Below, in pieces: positions 1-13,300 of a DNA stretch of 64,000 nt (the first letter of the stretch is position 1; each line of letters opens with the position of its first letter). The stretch is from positions 1,374,001-1,438,000 of the forward strand of contig OZ026845.1 of NCBI GenBank assembly GCA_964023205.1. Reading direction: 5' to 3'. Below the pieces are notes generated by a model that was not told the DNA's origin, searched no databases, and was given only the letters and a program-made list of their open reading frames with translations. The translations under genes and the position numbers were made by a program. The stretch comes from Lutraria lutraria (taxonomy: Eukaryota; Mollusca; Bivalvia; Venerida; Mactridae).

Positions 1-1374
1 ACTATACAATTCTAACAAATTATTCAGCTACATAAGTTAGTATATAAGGAGTAAATACAAGTGTGATGGGAAAGTTAGGTAGTGCAAGGGAAGTAACTCA
101 ATAATTCCTGAAACTAAACATGACAAGAGTTAACCTTCTTAAACACCAAATTACAACAAAGACCAGTATGAAAATAGTTCTCAGACTTTTTTAAAACACA
201 TTTGCAAACTAGTTTTACTAAATCAATAATACAAGTTCTTTCAAAATAACAGTTTGATAGAGTATAAAGGTTTTGAGAGTACATCAAAATTCAGCCTAAC
301 ATTTTTATATTTTCTTATTAAACTGCATACCACTAAAAACAGGTTTAAGAAAACAAAACAAGTCAAAAAGATCAATTTACTGGTAAAAGTCTAGCCTTCC
401 TTTTAACCATCACCAAAAATCAACACCACAACCTTCATCCAAACATAAACAAGATGGATCATTGTAGATAATTGAATTAGTTTAGAACTGATATATACAT
501 GATACATGTATATCAACTCTTCATACACCATAAACCTAGTGCAGGTACTTGCATCTATCTAATAATTATCTATACATGCTTCAAAAAATTGGTTAAATAT
601 ACAGTTGGAATTTATCTCAAGTAGTGTTTACAGTACTTGTATCAAAGCACTCATTATTCAAAGTTTCATATTTAACTAAATCTATGTCTATTCAATATAC
701 ACCATTCAGTGCCATTTATCATCAGAATTTTAATTAAAATGATGACCTAGTCAGGACAACGGCTATGACCTTGATTTGACACACATGACCTTGATTTAAG
801 ATACATGACCTTGATTTAAGATACCTTGATTTTCTTGTAATAGTAAACTAACTGGCTAAAACAAATCCAATGACGGTCACACAAAATTATTTGTTGAACT
901 CATGTGAATGTTTTGCATATATTAGCTATATTATTTCAGTTTCAAAACTGAAAAAGCGATGTGTCTAGCTAACTGCAGAAAGAAACATCTGCAGTACATA
1001 TTTCATACATCACAAATAGACAAAAAATGGTCCTTTTTATCACTAATTTTTACACTAAACAAGAATTTATTCCTGATCATGGCTAGACTATATATCTTGA
1101 TATGTAGCCAAACAATTTATACCAAAAAATTAAGTTTCTCTTAAAAACTTAAAATGTTCCTTCTTCAAACTGCTAAATAAACAATGTTGTTTTTTATCTC
1201 CAAATGAAGATCAACAGCAACAGAATGACATTTTTCCTCCAAATAAAGATCACAAAAAAGAAGTGCAATGCAAGTTAATGTAACTATAGAACTGAGTAAC
1301 TGTGGAGTTGCAGGTTTCCCAATTAACCGATAACTATGAAATATGTTAAAACTTTGGTGTAGTATATAAAGTAC
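1..1374. other. Intronic sequence at left edge
   Basis: No exon recognised. AT-rich. Contains the short 20-bp tandem repeat at 765-835. Presumed intron of the coiled-coil gene. Confidence 0.5.
765..835. repeat. 20-bp tandem repeat carrying TGACCTTGA
   Basis: TGACCTTGA occurs at 766-774, 786-794 and 806-814 with a truncated fourth copy at about 824-829, all 20 bp apart. Reverse complement TCAAGGTCA is the extended half-site of ERR and NR5A (FTZ-F1) nuclear receptors. Function unproven. Confidence 0.75.
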
Positions 1375-1395
1375 CTTTTGTCGATGTCTAGCATC
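1375..1395 (-). CDS. Coiled-coil gene, 21-bp microexon 18
   Basis: Encodes DARHRQK, one heptad, phase 0 at both ends. The acceptor is ATTTCAG and the donor GTACTT. Its phase matches the preceding exon. The next exon must lie left of position 1 because no further phase-matched exon was seen in 1-1374. Confidence 0.6.
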
Positions 1396-4300
1396 CTGAA
1401 ATCATTGAATCATAAACTGTTAGACAAATCATTAATATTCACAATCACATTATAGGTTAAACAATAAAATGTAAGAAAGAAAAATATGTGAGAATCACTC
1501 ATAATAAAAGCTGACTGGTTGCAGTAAAATACACCAAATGGTCTATAGTCATAAATGACTTTAAAATTTGTGGATCAGTCAAAAAAACGAAGCATTCCAT
1601 TGGTTGTTTTCAAGTGTAGTCTTAAAACTGACCAATGGTAAGGCTAAAATCTGTCACTGGTCTCCACACAGTCATGTAGTCATGAGCTGGTATGAATGAT
1701 TCTTACATTTAACAATTTCCGTGTTATATACAAGTTTTCACAGCAAACCAAACACATGCTAAGAACTAAACTTAAACTACTGTAACACAACTAGATATAA
1801 AATAGTCAGTAATTCAAGACCTTCAAGTTACAACTTTACAAAGGAATGTTTCCCCCTGTCATATAGTTATTCATACTTCATGAAATATGCAAGAAAAGTT
1901 CAAGAAAACTTCATGTTTTAAATAATTCCATTGAAAGGGGGGGGGGGGAATCTTACTTATTCATGTTAGGCCTAAATTAAAAATATGTTTGTTTGCCCTT
2001 TACAGACCCTGAATTTTAGAAGAGGGTCGGTAGGTTAAGGTAGGAAAAATATTTTATTTCATTTCTGAATTTGACCTTTACCTAGCATGAAATTACACTT
2101 CTATCTAGAAGCATTATATAGTCATTTTATGTATTCTGCTACCATTATGCAACCATTTATTGTGTGATTTATCAACCACAAACATGTACTCAGTGCCTTA
2201 ACACACATGATTGTATATGAGTACAAAAATAAAGTTCTCTCAGATTTTGCAATAAAATCAATTGAGTCGGCATGATTTTTTCGGGTCAGTTGGTAAAGGG
2301 CAAACAACCTTACTTTTAATTTTACCCTTATCATTTTTTGTGAACATAAAAAATGCTGATTGAGATACACACAGTCAATGAAATGAAGAGAAAGTCAATG
2401 TAGACAAACAGACAGTTGTTTTATAAACTTGTCTTCTACAAACTTGTTTTTCTATAATTCATGCAATGAAAAAAATTGACTGATTGAAAATCACTAAATG
2501 TTCATTTACAGTAAAGAGAAGTTTGTTTTTACATTAACTGACCCATGTGTTTAAAATGATATCAACATACGTGACTGTGAATGTAACAGATATTGTAACA
2601 TGGACATGGCAGATTTTACACATTTATGATAATGAAAAAGAGAAACAGATAAATAGCACATTTGTTGATTATACAAGGAAAGATGAAATAATCATGTCCT
2701 AATAGGAGGGGGGGGGGGGGGGGGGAGGAAGCACAATGGAAAATAATAGGTGTTTTTAAAAATAAAAGAACTAAGAAATTCATGAAGGCCTTCAAATATA
2801 ATGAAGACATCAAGTTCAAATGACAAATGGAAATTTACAAAAAGGGAATTATTCATCAGAGAGAATAGAAAACTTCTACGATATTATCAAGATATACACA
2901 GAGTAAAATTATTTATAATTACAAATCTAAGGTATTTGATTCAATCTGGTGTCTTAATTATGAAAGTAGAAATATGTCCTGAGGACACGAACGACCCCGC
3001 TGAGGGCCATGTAAAAAAGGGGCCATAACTCCTGTGAAAATGTTTGGATTTTAACAGAAATTAAACTTGACCTGTATTTTATTATGTAAAATATGAAACC
3101 AATCCATGAAATATTTCCTGAGTTATCGTTCGATAAACAAAATTTGAATGGATGGACACCAAAATTTGAATGGATGGAAACCAAAATTTGAATGGACCGA
3201 CAGGGGTAACAATTTATACCCTTCTACTATTTTGAATGGTGGGGGCCATAAATACAATTATTCTAAACCATGAAATGTTGCAATTAAATGTCTACTATTC
3301 TGTAAGTTCTATAAAACAGTACATACATACATAGTGAAAAAGAAAAAAAGTTCTATATTGTATATATCACACACTCTGCTATGTAATAAATCTATATATA
3401 GCACACGGCACACAGTATAAATGATAATATTACACATCACACGGCACACAGTCTAAACTGTTAAGCAAGTCTAGGTAAGCGTGAGAATCCCTTACACTTT
3501 TAGATAAAACATCCTTCTGGGTCTCCAGTAGTTTGATCACTTGTTCATTCTCTGCCTTCTCTTGGAGTAGACGACGATTTTCATCCTTCAGTCTGTAGAT
3601 GTAACATTTAATGTTGATCAATAAACAGAATAATAATAACAAATGTTAATACAGTCAACCCTGTGAACAAAGGCCACCATTTGGAAAGACATTATGTTGC
3701 CTTAATTGACAGGTGGCCTTTATTTGGAGGTCAATTTGCTCTAAATAGTCAATGATGGTTTTTGTTAGAACGGCCTTTATTCACAAGGTAGATTTTATTT
3801 AGAGGTGGCCATTAACACAGGATTGACTATGTACTATTACGGTGTACAAATTTTATCAACAAAATTAATGGTAAAGTATTTGACAACACCATTTACATAT
3901 TATGTGAGCAGAAGTAGAAAGTTACTAATAGAATGTGGAGTTACAGGTTGCTACCTGCTGGGTCAAAAGCAATAAATAAAATAACTACACAAATAACCAA
4001 ACTTATACTCTCATATAAGACCAGATTATTATGACTAAAGGAAATCATAGAAAGTAGGAACATCTCTGATGTAGTAAATGTATAACAAAGATATTACATG
4101 CTTTATGTACAATGCAAAACTTACTTCTTTATATCTTCAACATGATCGGTCAGATTTTCACATTCATCTTTGAATCCTCTTAATTCTTCTCTCAAGTTAT
4201 CATTCTGTAAAACATAACAATATTAAACATATCATTTCTTAAATTAATCTCTCCTAAGCAACATCCTTTGGGATTAGCAAAATCATGATGTTGTTGAGAG

Positions 4301-7300
4301 GTTGTTGCTCAAGAGAGGGCCGCTCTGGAGAGGTTGTTCTGTACTAGACTGGTTGTATGTAATGCATATAAAAATTCAATGAGATTTCACTTCTATGAAA
4401 GCTGATCAATCCGTTATAACTCATTATTAAAATTCCCAGAATGTATCAACACCAAAATCAATCACTCAGAATAACTGACATGATTATATCAATACATTAT
4501 TAAATATGTTATAAATACATTACAATCCTTCTTTCAACTTCTTTCAACAGAATTGAAACATCAACTCATCATTTTAGATAAAAATAAAACGTGAACAAAA
4601 TCAGAACTTATAGGATACTGTTTGAATTTTACACATATTAAGTGTTGTTCTATTTTGAACCCTTCTTGATTAGAAGGCCCACTTAGGTTGTTAATTTGGT
4701 AGTCAGTAAGTCTACAAGCGCAGTATATTGCATCTCATACTTTCCAGGACTGCAGTGATGTCTTATGAATCAAATCAGAGAACTTTTTTAATCCATAATT
4801 TTTGTATGTATTTTTATCACGCAGGGCTCGACAACATTTTTTCAGGATACTTGTCCTGCTGGACAAAAGATTAGAATTGTCACTAGTTATTTAGCAATCG
4901 AACTCGACCTGAGTCGATTTCTGCTCATAATTACAAGTGCAGACTTCCAAAAGGCAAAAATCTCTGCCGGGCATTCGGTCTGACAGGCTTGAAAATTCTG
5001 CTGGACCGAAAGGAAATCTATCAGACCAAAAAAAGTAAACAGGTATAAATGCATATACATCAGGTAAATAAGTCGCTGGACAGCCGGTCCGATGAGATAA
5101 GATTCTTTATTGGACTGACACACAACCTATCGGACAAGTTTACCGGTCTGGCGCCTTTCGCAAAGTCTGCAAATGGATGAGTGGAATTGTAAAACCCTGT
5201 CATGTGAAGACATTTCACCTGAGTTTCCACTTGCTGTAATTTTTCTGACATGTTCTGTAGCTCTGAGTCTTTCTTTGTTGCACTCGCTGATAGACGGTCA
5301 CACGTTGATTTCAATGTATCGATTTCATCTTGTTTCATTGTAGCAATCTCTTTAACATCATCATTGGCTTTTTGTAATTTCTAGAAAAAAATTACAAAGA
5401 GACTCAAATGAGTGTAATTTAAATTCTCTCCCACCTGATAACAAATAGACTAATAAATAAATAAAATAAACTAGAACTATCACTAAAGGTGATGAATACC
5501 CCCAGATGCGGCCTTGACACAGTTATTGTTACATTTTACAGAGGGAAATATAATGCATTTTCATTTTTTTAATACCAGCAAATTGTTGCTTAGATATATC
5601 CTGACCAGTTTCTAAATATACATTATATAAAAAATAACAAAGGGCCATAACTCATTAAAATTTACTTGGACAAAACCTATTGTGGACATGCACAACTTGG
5701 CAAACTACTTATCACTTCTTAGAAGTTTCACTGAATTCCTGCATGTAGTTGCTGAGAAATAGTAAGGACAAAATTTACCTAATTGTATAAAACAAAGGGC
5801 CATAACTCAGTGAAAATTAATCCAAACAAAACCTGGTTATTGCATGCACAACTTGGCTTGCTTTTTATAACTTCTGTGAAGTTTCAATGAATTCCTATGA
5901 GTAGTTACTGAGATATTGTATATACACTGTATAAAAACAACAAAGGGCCATAACTCAGTGAAAAAATTCAACCAACCAAGACAAGCTTAATGCATGCACA
6001 ACTAAGCTAACTACTCATCACTTCTGAGAAGTTTTATTGAATTCCTGGCAGAAGTCAATGAGAAATAGTCAGGACAAAATTTGCCTATTGTATATACTGT
6101 AGAAAAAAACAAAGGGCTATAACTCAGTGAAAATCAATCCAAATGAAAAATGATTTAAGCATGCACAACTAGGCTAACTACTTATTACTTCTGTGAAGTT
6201 TCGTTGAAATCCTGTGAATAGTTGCTGAGAAATTGTTCGGACAAAATCTGCTTAATGTATATACTGTATAAAAACAACAAAGGGCTATAACTCAGTGAAA
6301 ATTAATCCGATCGAAAATTGCTTTAAGCTAGCACAACTATGCTTACTACTGATCACTTCTGTGAAGTTTCATTGAGATCCTGTGAGTAGTTGCTGAGAAA
6401 TTGTCCGGACAAAATTTGCCTATTGTATATACTGTATAAAATCAACAAAGGGGTATAACTCAGTGATAATTAATCCGAACAAAAATTGCTTTAAGCATGC
6501 ACAACTAGGCTTACTACTGATCACTTCTGTGAAGTTTCATTGAGATCCTGTGAGTAATTGCTGAGAAATTGTCCGGACAAAATTTGCCTATTGTATATAC
6601 TGTATAAAAACAACAAAGGGCTATAACTCAGTGAAAATTAATCCGAACAATAATTGCTTTAAGCTAGCACAACTAGGCTTACTACTGATCACTTCTGTGA
6701 AGTTTCATTGAGATCCTGTGAGTAATTGCTGAGAAATTGTCCGGACAAAATTTGCCTATTGTATATACTGTATAAAAACAACAAAGGGGTATAACTCAGT
6801 GAAAATTAATCCGAACGAAAAATGCTTTAAGCTAGCACAACTAGGCTTACTACTGATCACATCTGTGAAGTTTTATTAAAATCCTGTAAGTAGTTGCTGA
6901 GAAATTCTCCGGACAAATTGTGTCTACAGACGCACGGACCGACCGACCGACCGGCCGACCGACCGACCGTCAAGCGTGAATCCAATACAGCCCCCATATA
7001 TTTCATATCTGGGGGTATAATAAACCAGTAACAGTGCACTGATAATGTTCAAGAGTTGACAGCCCAGTCTCTCAACTCATACAAAGCCAAGCACAGGGAA
7101 CTACATGATAAAACCTTATTTCAAGTATCCCGGTACATCACAATGTCACTAAACAAGGAATATCCTGCCTTATTATCACAATGTTCAAAGTTTTCATCAA
7201 TAAAAATTAGTAAACATTAAGATACAAAGATGTAACAACCAGTGATTTTTTTCCTTCTTTAGAAGGGTCCCCTCACAATAACATTTAGACTTCAATTTCC

Positions 7301-10300
7301 AAATATAAATGGAGAAATTCCCAATGAACATATAAAAAGAAAGAATTTCAAAATCGGACTAATTAAGTTATGACCATTTCTTGACAAGAAGTATAATATA
7401 TTAGTGCAAAGAAACCAGAGAACTTAATTTATTTAGAATAGTCTATTGATAAAACTTCCCAATAACCTAGTTGTCACGACTCCTAAATTCCCAACTTGAC
7501 CGGACCGAGACCCATTCCCAAAGAGATGAATAAAATCAGACAACAATGTCACCAAACAAACAAAAAAACACTTATAGCATATTTTTCAAAATGAGAAGAA
7601 GAACAGAGCCCAGAGATGAAGTTTACATACAATTTCAAGTTCCTGAACTTTGTCGTCTGCCTTTGACTTGTCTTGTCGTAACATTCGTAGATCACCCTGA
7701 AAACATTAAAGTAACAATAAACACACATATTACACATACTAAAAACAATCAACATCGCAAATTAAAATAAATTCAGATAAGAAAACTTTTACTGCGGCAA
7801 GAATAAAAGAAAGTAGAAGAACTAGATGAAAAACAGAAAGCTATGGAAGTAAAACAAAACCATTCAGGGAAATCTACTACCATCAATGTTTCCTTGCAAT
7901 CATTTTTTAAACAGATGAAAATACAAAAGATTATAAATTAAAATCTAGAAGTTACATACTAAAGTAGTGAATAATAGTCAATAAAATAAGCATTTACATT
8001 TTACAACACAAATGATAAATACCGCATTTTTGGATAGCAAAATCTAATCTAAGCACACATAAACTTGTGGATGCTAATTGAGTTTATTATCATGTTGTGC
8101 ATATAATGATTAATTACTGAACTTACTCAATTAAATGATAATATTAATTATATGAAAATATTTATAAAAATGACAAAATAAAAAGCATGGAATACAATAT
8201 ATCCTACTGCCATAAAAGAACAAAATAATTTAGCAAAACCATTCTGAAATGTCACACGAGGACACTTACATATCATGTACCGTATAATAACTGTACATGG
8301 TGTATGAATGCCTTATATCAACATGATGTTCATCATGTAAATTTACAGTGAGACAACACTTGTTCTAAAAGCTCAAATCCTCAAATAAAGCAAACTGATC
8401 TCATATTGTGATCTAGGGGCCTTGACTTGTTACACTTAACCAGTCATAAAATGGACTAAACAAGATCAGGTTTGTAACAACTTAGTTTTTTTTGTTTGTT
8501 TGTTTGCTTGTTTGAGTTTTACGCCCATTTCAACCTTCAGAGTTATATGAGGTGGACAGTTCACATAAGCATCGTTACTGGATAGAACCAGTACTAGACT
8601 CCAATCCTCCGTAAGCAACTGACCACTTTCTCACATGAAAAGACACGGTCAGAAGCTGGGCTCAAACCAATGACCCTCTATCAGTGAGAGGTTACAGTGA
8701 GGTAACAACTTAATACTAACTTAAAAGGGATTGTTATACTAAACATGTGAATCTTAGCACTAAGTGTATCATGTGTATTTATCTACATTATATAACGCTA
8801 ACATATCTAAAACAAGAAGCAGTGTTCATTAAACACATATGCCCCTGTAGGCAACTTGACTTAACCTTTTATAGACAAACAGATGGACAAGGCAATAACT
8901 ATATGTTCCTACATTATTTGATGCAGACTGGGGGAGGGGCATAAAAAGCACATACAGAATATAATTATTTATGAATATAGCTGAAAACCACTAAGACAAC
9001 ACAAATATACCTCTTTTGTCTGAAATACATACAACAATAACATGGTGAATGAATCTTCTTACATAGAACAAACATTTGGAGAAACAACAAAGGCAAGAAA
9101 AATCAGAAAATGGAAGAAAATGTTAGAAAAACAACTGGACTCAGGATATCTAGAGTCAGATCTCTGTCTAAAGTAAATCAATGAAACACTGATGGTGATT
9201 ATAACTGATCAGAATTGTTTATTTGCGCAAAACTGTATGTAATAATTTGACATTGTTGTTGATGTGGCTTACATTGATGACGTCATTTCCTGTTTAGTGT
9301 TTATATTTCCAATCATTAACCTGACAAAGACCAATATGGCCAAAATGTTGATTGATTAAACAATTTAAGTTAAGATTTCTTATTTTACAAATATTATGCA
9401 GAATAGTTTATGTCAGTGATACCAAGATCATTTAATAATATGCTGTACATTATGCATGTTAAATGTATAAAATCATGAATTAATAAAAACAGCAAACATA
9501 CAAAATACTTATAAATCATTAATGAATTAATGTCAATCATACATCAGTTAATCAACTTCAAGGCAAAAGGTTTAACATCAGGCATAGGTCATCATTAATA
9601 CAAAACATTCATTTTAAACCAAACCAACACAGTAAGAATATAAAATAAGGTTTTAAAATTCCAAACAGAAGCATAATTATGTACAAATGTAATTATTTTA
9701 TTATCATTGATGATATATTTAAAGGCATAAGCATATCAGGTTTAGTCGCCATTATGACTCATTATAACATTTAGCATTATACATTAATAATGACAATAAA
9801 GTGAAGCCACTTTGGCTCACCTGTAACTGAGCAACTGTCTGTATAACCTGTTATAGATTTATGGAATTAAATAATCAAACAAAAAATACTGAATTTCATC
9901 AACTGCATAAAATACAAGGATTTAAAACTCTAATAACTAATAGAACACCATTAAATGTTAACACCAGTGTTGTTTGTTGTGATTACTCTGTATCAACAAC
10001 ATTATTTTACATCTATATCTAAGTGTAGTCTACTCTATGCTAACAATAAAATCAACACCACCATATCTTTTATAAACAATCGAGTTAGTTGGAAATTTTG
10101 TATCATATTTTAACAAAGCTTCAGGCAGTGTCTCTGTGACTGAAGTATTTTAACAAAGCTTCAGGCAGTGTCTCTGTGACTGAAGTATTTTAACAAAGCT
10201 TCAGGCAGTGTCTCTGTGACTGAAGTATTTTAACAAAGCTTCAGGCAGTGTCTCTGTGACTGAAGTATTTTAACAAAGCTTCAGGCAGTGTCTCTGTGAC

Positions 10301-13300
10301 TGAAGTATTTTAACAAAGCTTCAGGCAGTGTCTCTGTGACTGAAGTATTTTAACAAAGCTTCAGGCAGTGTCTCTGTGACTGAAGTATTTTAACAAAGCT
10401 TCAGGCAGTGTCTCTGTGACTGAAGTATTCTAACAAAGCTTCAGGCAGTGTCTCTGTGACTGAAGTATTTTAACAAAGCTTCAGGCAGTGTCTCTGTGAC
10501 TGAAGTATTTTAACAAAGCTTCAGGCAGTGTCTCTGTGACTGAAGTATTTTAACAAAGCTTCAGGCAGTGTCTCTGTGACTGAAGTATTTTAACAAAGCT
10601 TCAGGCAGTGTCTCTGTGACTGAAGTATTTTAACAAAGCTTCAGACAGTGTCTCTGTGACTGAAGTATTTTAACAAAGCTTCAGGCAGTGTCTCTGTGAC
10701 TGAAGTATTTTAACAAAGCTTCAGGCAGTGTCTCTGTGACTGAAGTATTTTAACAAAGCTTCAGGCAGTGTCTCTGTGACTGAAGTTTTTTAACAAAGTT
10801 TTACATACAAAAATATTAAACAAGAGATTTTGGAATTGAATATGACCCCAAAATATTTAACAAAATTCATCAACTAACAAAATTTCTACTCAGTTACATA
10901 AAAATAAATTAACGCAAGTACAACTTAAATTACAAAAAATGACGAGAATTTAACTCTATTCAATTCCCTTCAGATTGATGAACAAATTTGCCATCCTTTT
11001 TAGGCACGGAAACTTTTAAATGATGGTTGTAGGTTTAACTAACAATGTCAGCTGACAAAGTGAAACAATGAGACTATTCAGACTAGCTTTGGGTAAAATC
11101 TCAAATTTTAAATCAAAGAACAGAGCAGACTTCCTCATACAAGTTTTCCATAACATCACAGGCACATATATATTTAAGTAATGTCATACATAGTATTTTA
11201 TACTGAATAGAACTGAATAGAGCTTTGACAGTACAAAAAGAACTACAGGGTGACTAGTGGATTTAGGGTCTGGTGACAAGAAAACACAGATCAATAAATA
11301 CCTTCAGATCCAAAACAGCTTCCTCAAGTTGTTGTCTTTCATTTTTAAGATCACCAGATTTTCTTTCAACAACCTGTAAAATAATATGAAATAAACATCA
11401 TTTTCTTTACTTCCTTCAATACATAGGGAAAAATATTCATCTTTCATAAACTTTTAGTAAATAAAATATTCTTAACAATCATGATGTATTTATTTGAAAT
11501 TACTCAAATTTGATGTATATAAATCATATATACCCATTATGAACCAGCTATCATCACAGCCCACTCTCTGAACCACCCCTTCTGTTAACTACTATGAGAC
11601 TTAAGGCCATTCTTAAAATATATTTCATTTGGGGTTACACTACCTACTCACCAAAAACAGGCCTACCCGTCTTTTTTGGTCTCTTCAATGTAAAAAATAA
11701 ATTGCAAAAAATTATTTCCTACCAACCTTCCCACTGAAAATTCTCAGGGTAGGGTTACTGTAAACAAACATTTTTTAAGGATAGCCTAATAAATAACATT
11801 TAGTTGTAGTATTTCAACACTTCACATGTAAGATTGATCACAAACCTCTCTAAGTCTGTCATTTTCCTGTCGTAGTCTTTCCTTTTCATGTTCAGCTAGT
11901 TCTAATTGTTGCATTGCCAACTGTTTGTTGTTTTCTAACACACTGATTTGTTCTAACGATCGTTCATAGTAAGCACGTGTGTTCGCCAACTCTTTATACA
12001 GTTCATCATAATTCTACAACATAAGACACATAAAAGAGATTAATAGATTTCACATGACAGAGTTAGTCAAATAAATCAAATACAGTGCAACCTCTCTAAA
12101 GCAACACCCTTTGGGAGAAGCAAAATTATGCTGTTGTTGAGAGGTTGTTGCTTTAGAGAGATTAAATTCATAGTTGAATTGTTTCATGGGGAAAATCATG
12201 CTGTTGCTTAAGAGAGGGCTGCTCTGGAGAGGTTGTACTGTGCTACCTTTAGATAAAACACTAATTGGTCAGGTGAACAAACAAATTGAGTACAAACTCT
12301 CTTGTAAGATATATTCTTTAATTAGAGCCATTCTAAATCGACAGTTTCTGACAGTTACTCTAAATGGAAGGAATTATATTGCCCATATATTATATCACCC
12401 TCTCCTAGTAAGTAAGGCAGAATTCACTGATAGTTACAGGGCTCAATAAATCTACTCGCCCACTCGTAATTACATGTAGAAATGCTGTAGACCTAAAATT
12501 CAAAGCGGTCTGCAAGATAAGCAGCTTGAAAAACAAGAGCACCGCAAGCAGTGCCAATACTTGTCTGTTCACCGCCTTAGTAAGATCTATCCACCTATGA
12601 AGTTTCATGTTGCTACCTCTTATAGTATCTGAGTTAAGAGCTATATTAAACTTTTTGCACAGACACAGATGCTGACGCCGCAAGATCACAATAGCTCAAC
12701 TTTTTCTTTGAAAACAGACAAACTAAACATTGTTAAGCCTTGAGTTACAAAAAAACGTAGTTACAAAACATATATCAGATTTTATCTTACACATTTTGAA
12801 TCATGCATGGTTTCTTCCAGTAGACGTCTTTCTTCATCTTTTCGTTTCACTCCCTTTCTAACTCTGGCTAATTCCTCTTCTTGCTCAGCTATTTGTTCTT
12901 CTAATGCAATTTTTGTCTACAATAACACATCAAGATATTCATAACAAATTATTCATTTTATAAATCAGTATTTTTGCCGACACAAATATATAACTACAAA
13001 TACAACAGAAAAATATAATAATATATGAAAATAATCACAACTCAATAAGTTTGTTACTGCCTAAATCAGTTTAATTCTCTATCAAAATTACCAATAGACA
13101 CCAATAGGTGTATAAAAATATGTAACATTGTATATCAAATGACATTATCAATTCAACTAATATCCTCCCAAAAAATTCTACATACTTCAAAAGAAAACCT
13201 AACAAGGCTGCGGTATAAGAAAATCCAACAAAATTATGAACCAAATCCAGTTATAAATCAATTAAATTCATTATCAATGAAACATAAGAATGTGATTGTT

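Noticed and set aside
9821..9847. 27-bp or 18-bp microexon VIQTVAQLQ or TVAQLQ as an obligatory exon
   Set aside because: The acceptor lacks a pyrimidine tract, and leaving it out keeps an unbroken Leu heptad register. Listed only as doubtful.
10105..10800. Regular 40-bp repeats that could be mistaken for a CRISPR array
   Set aside because: Units are head to tail with no unique spacers, in a eukaryotic intron.
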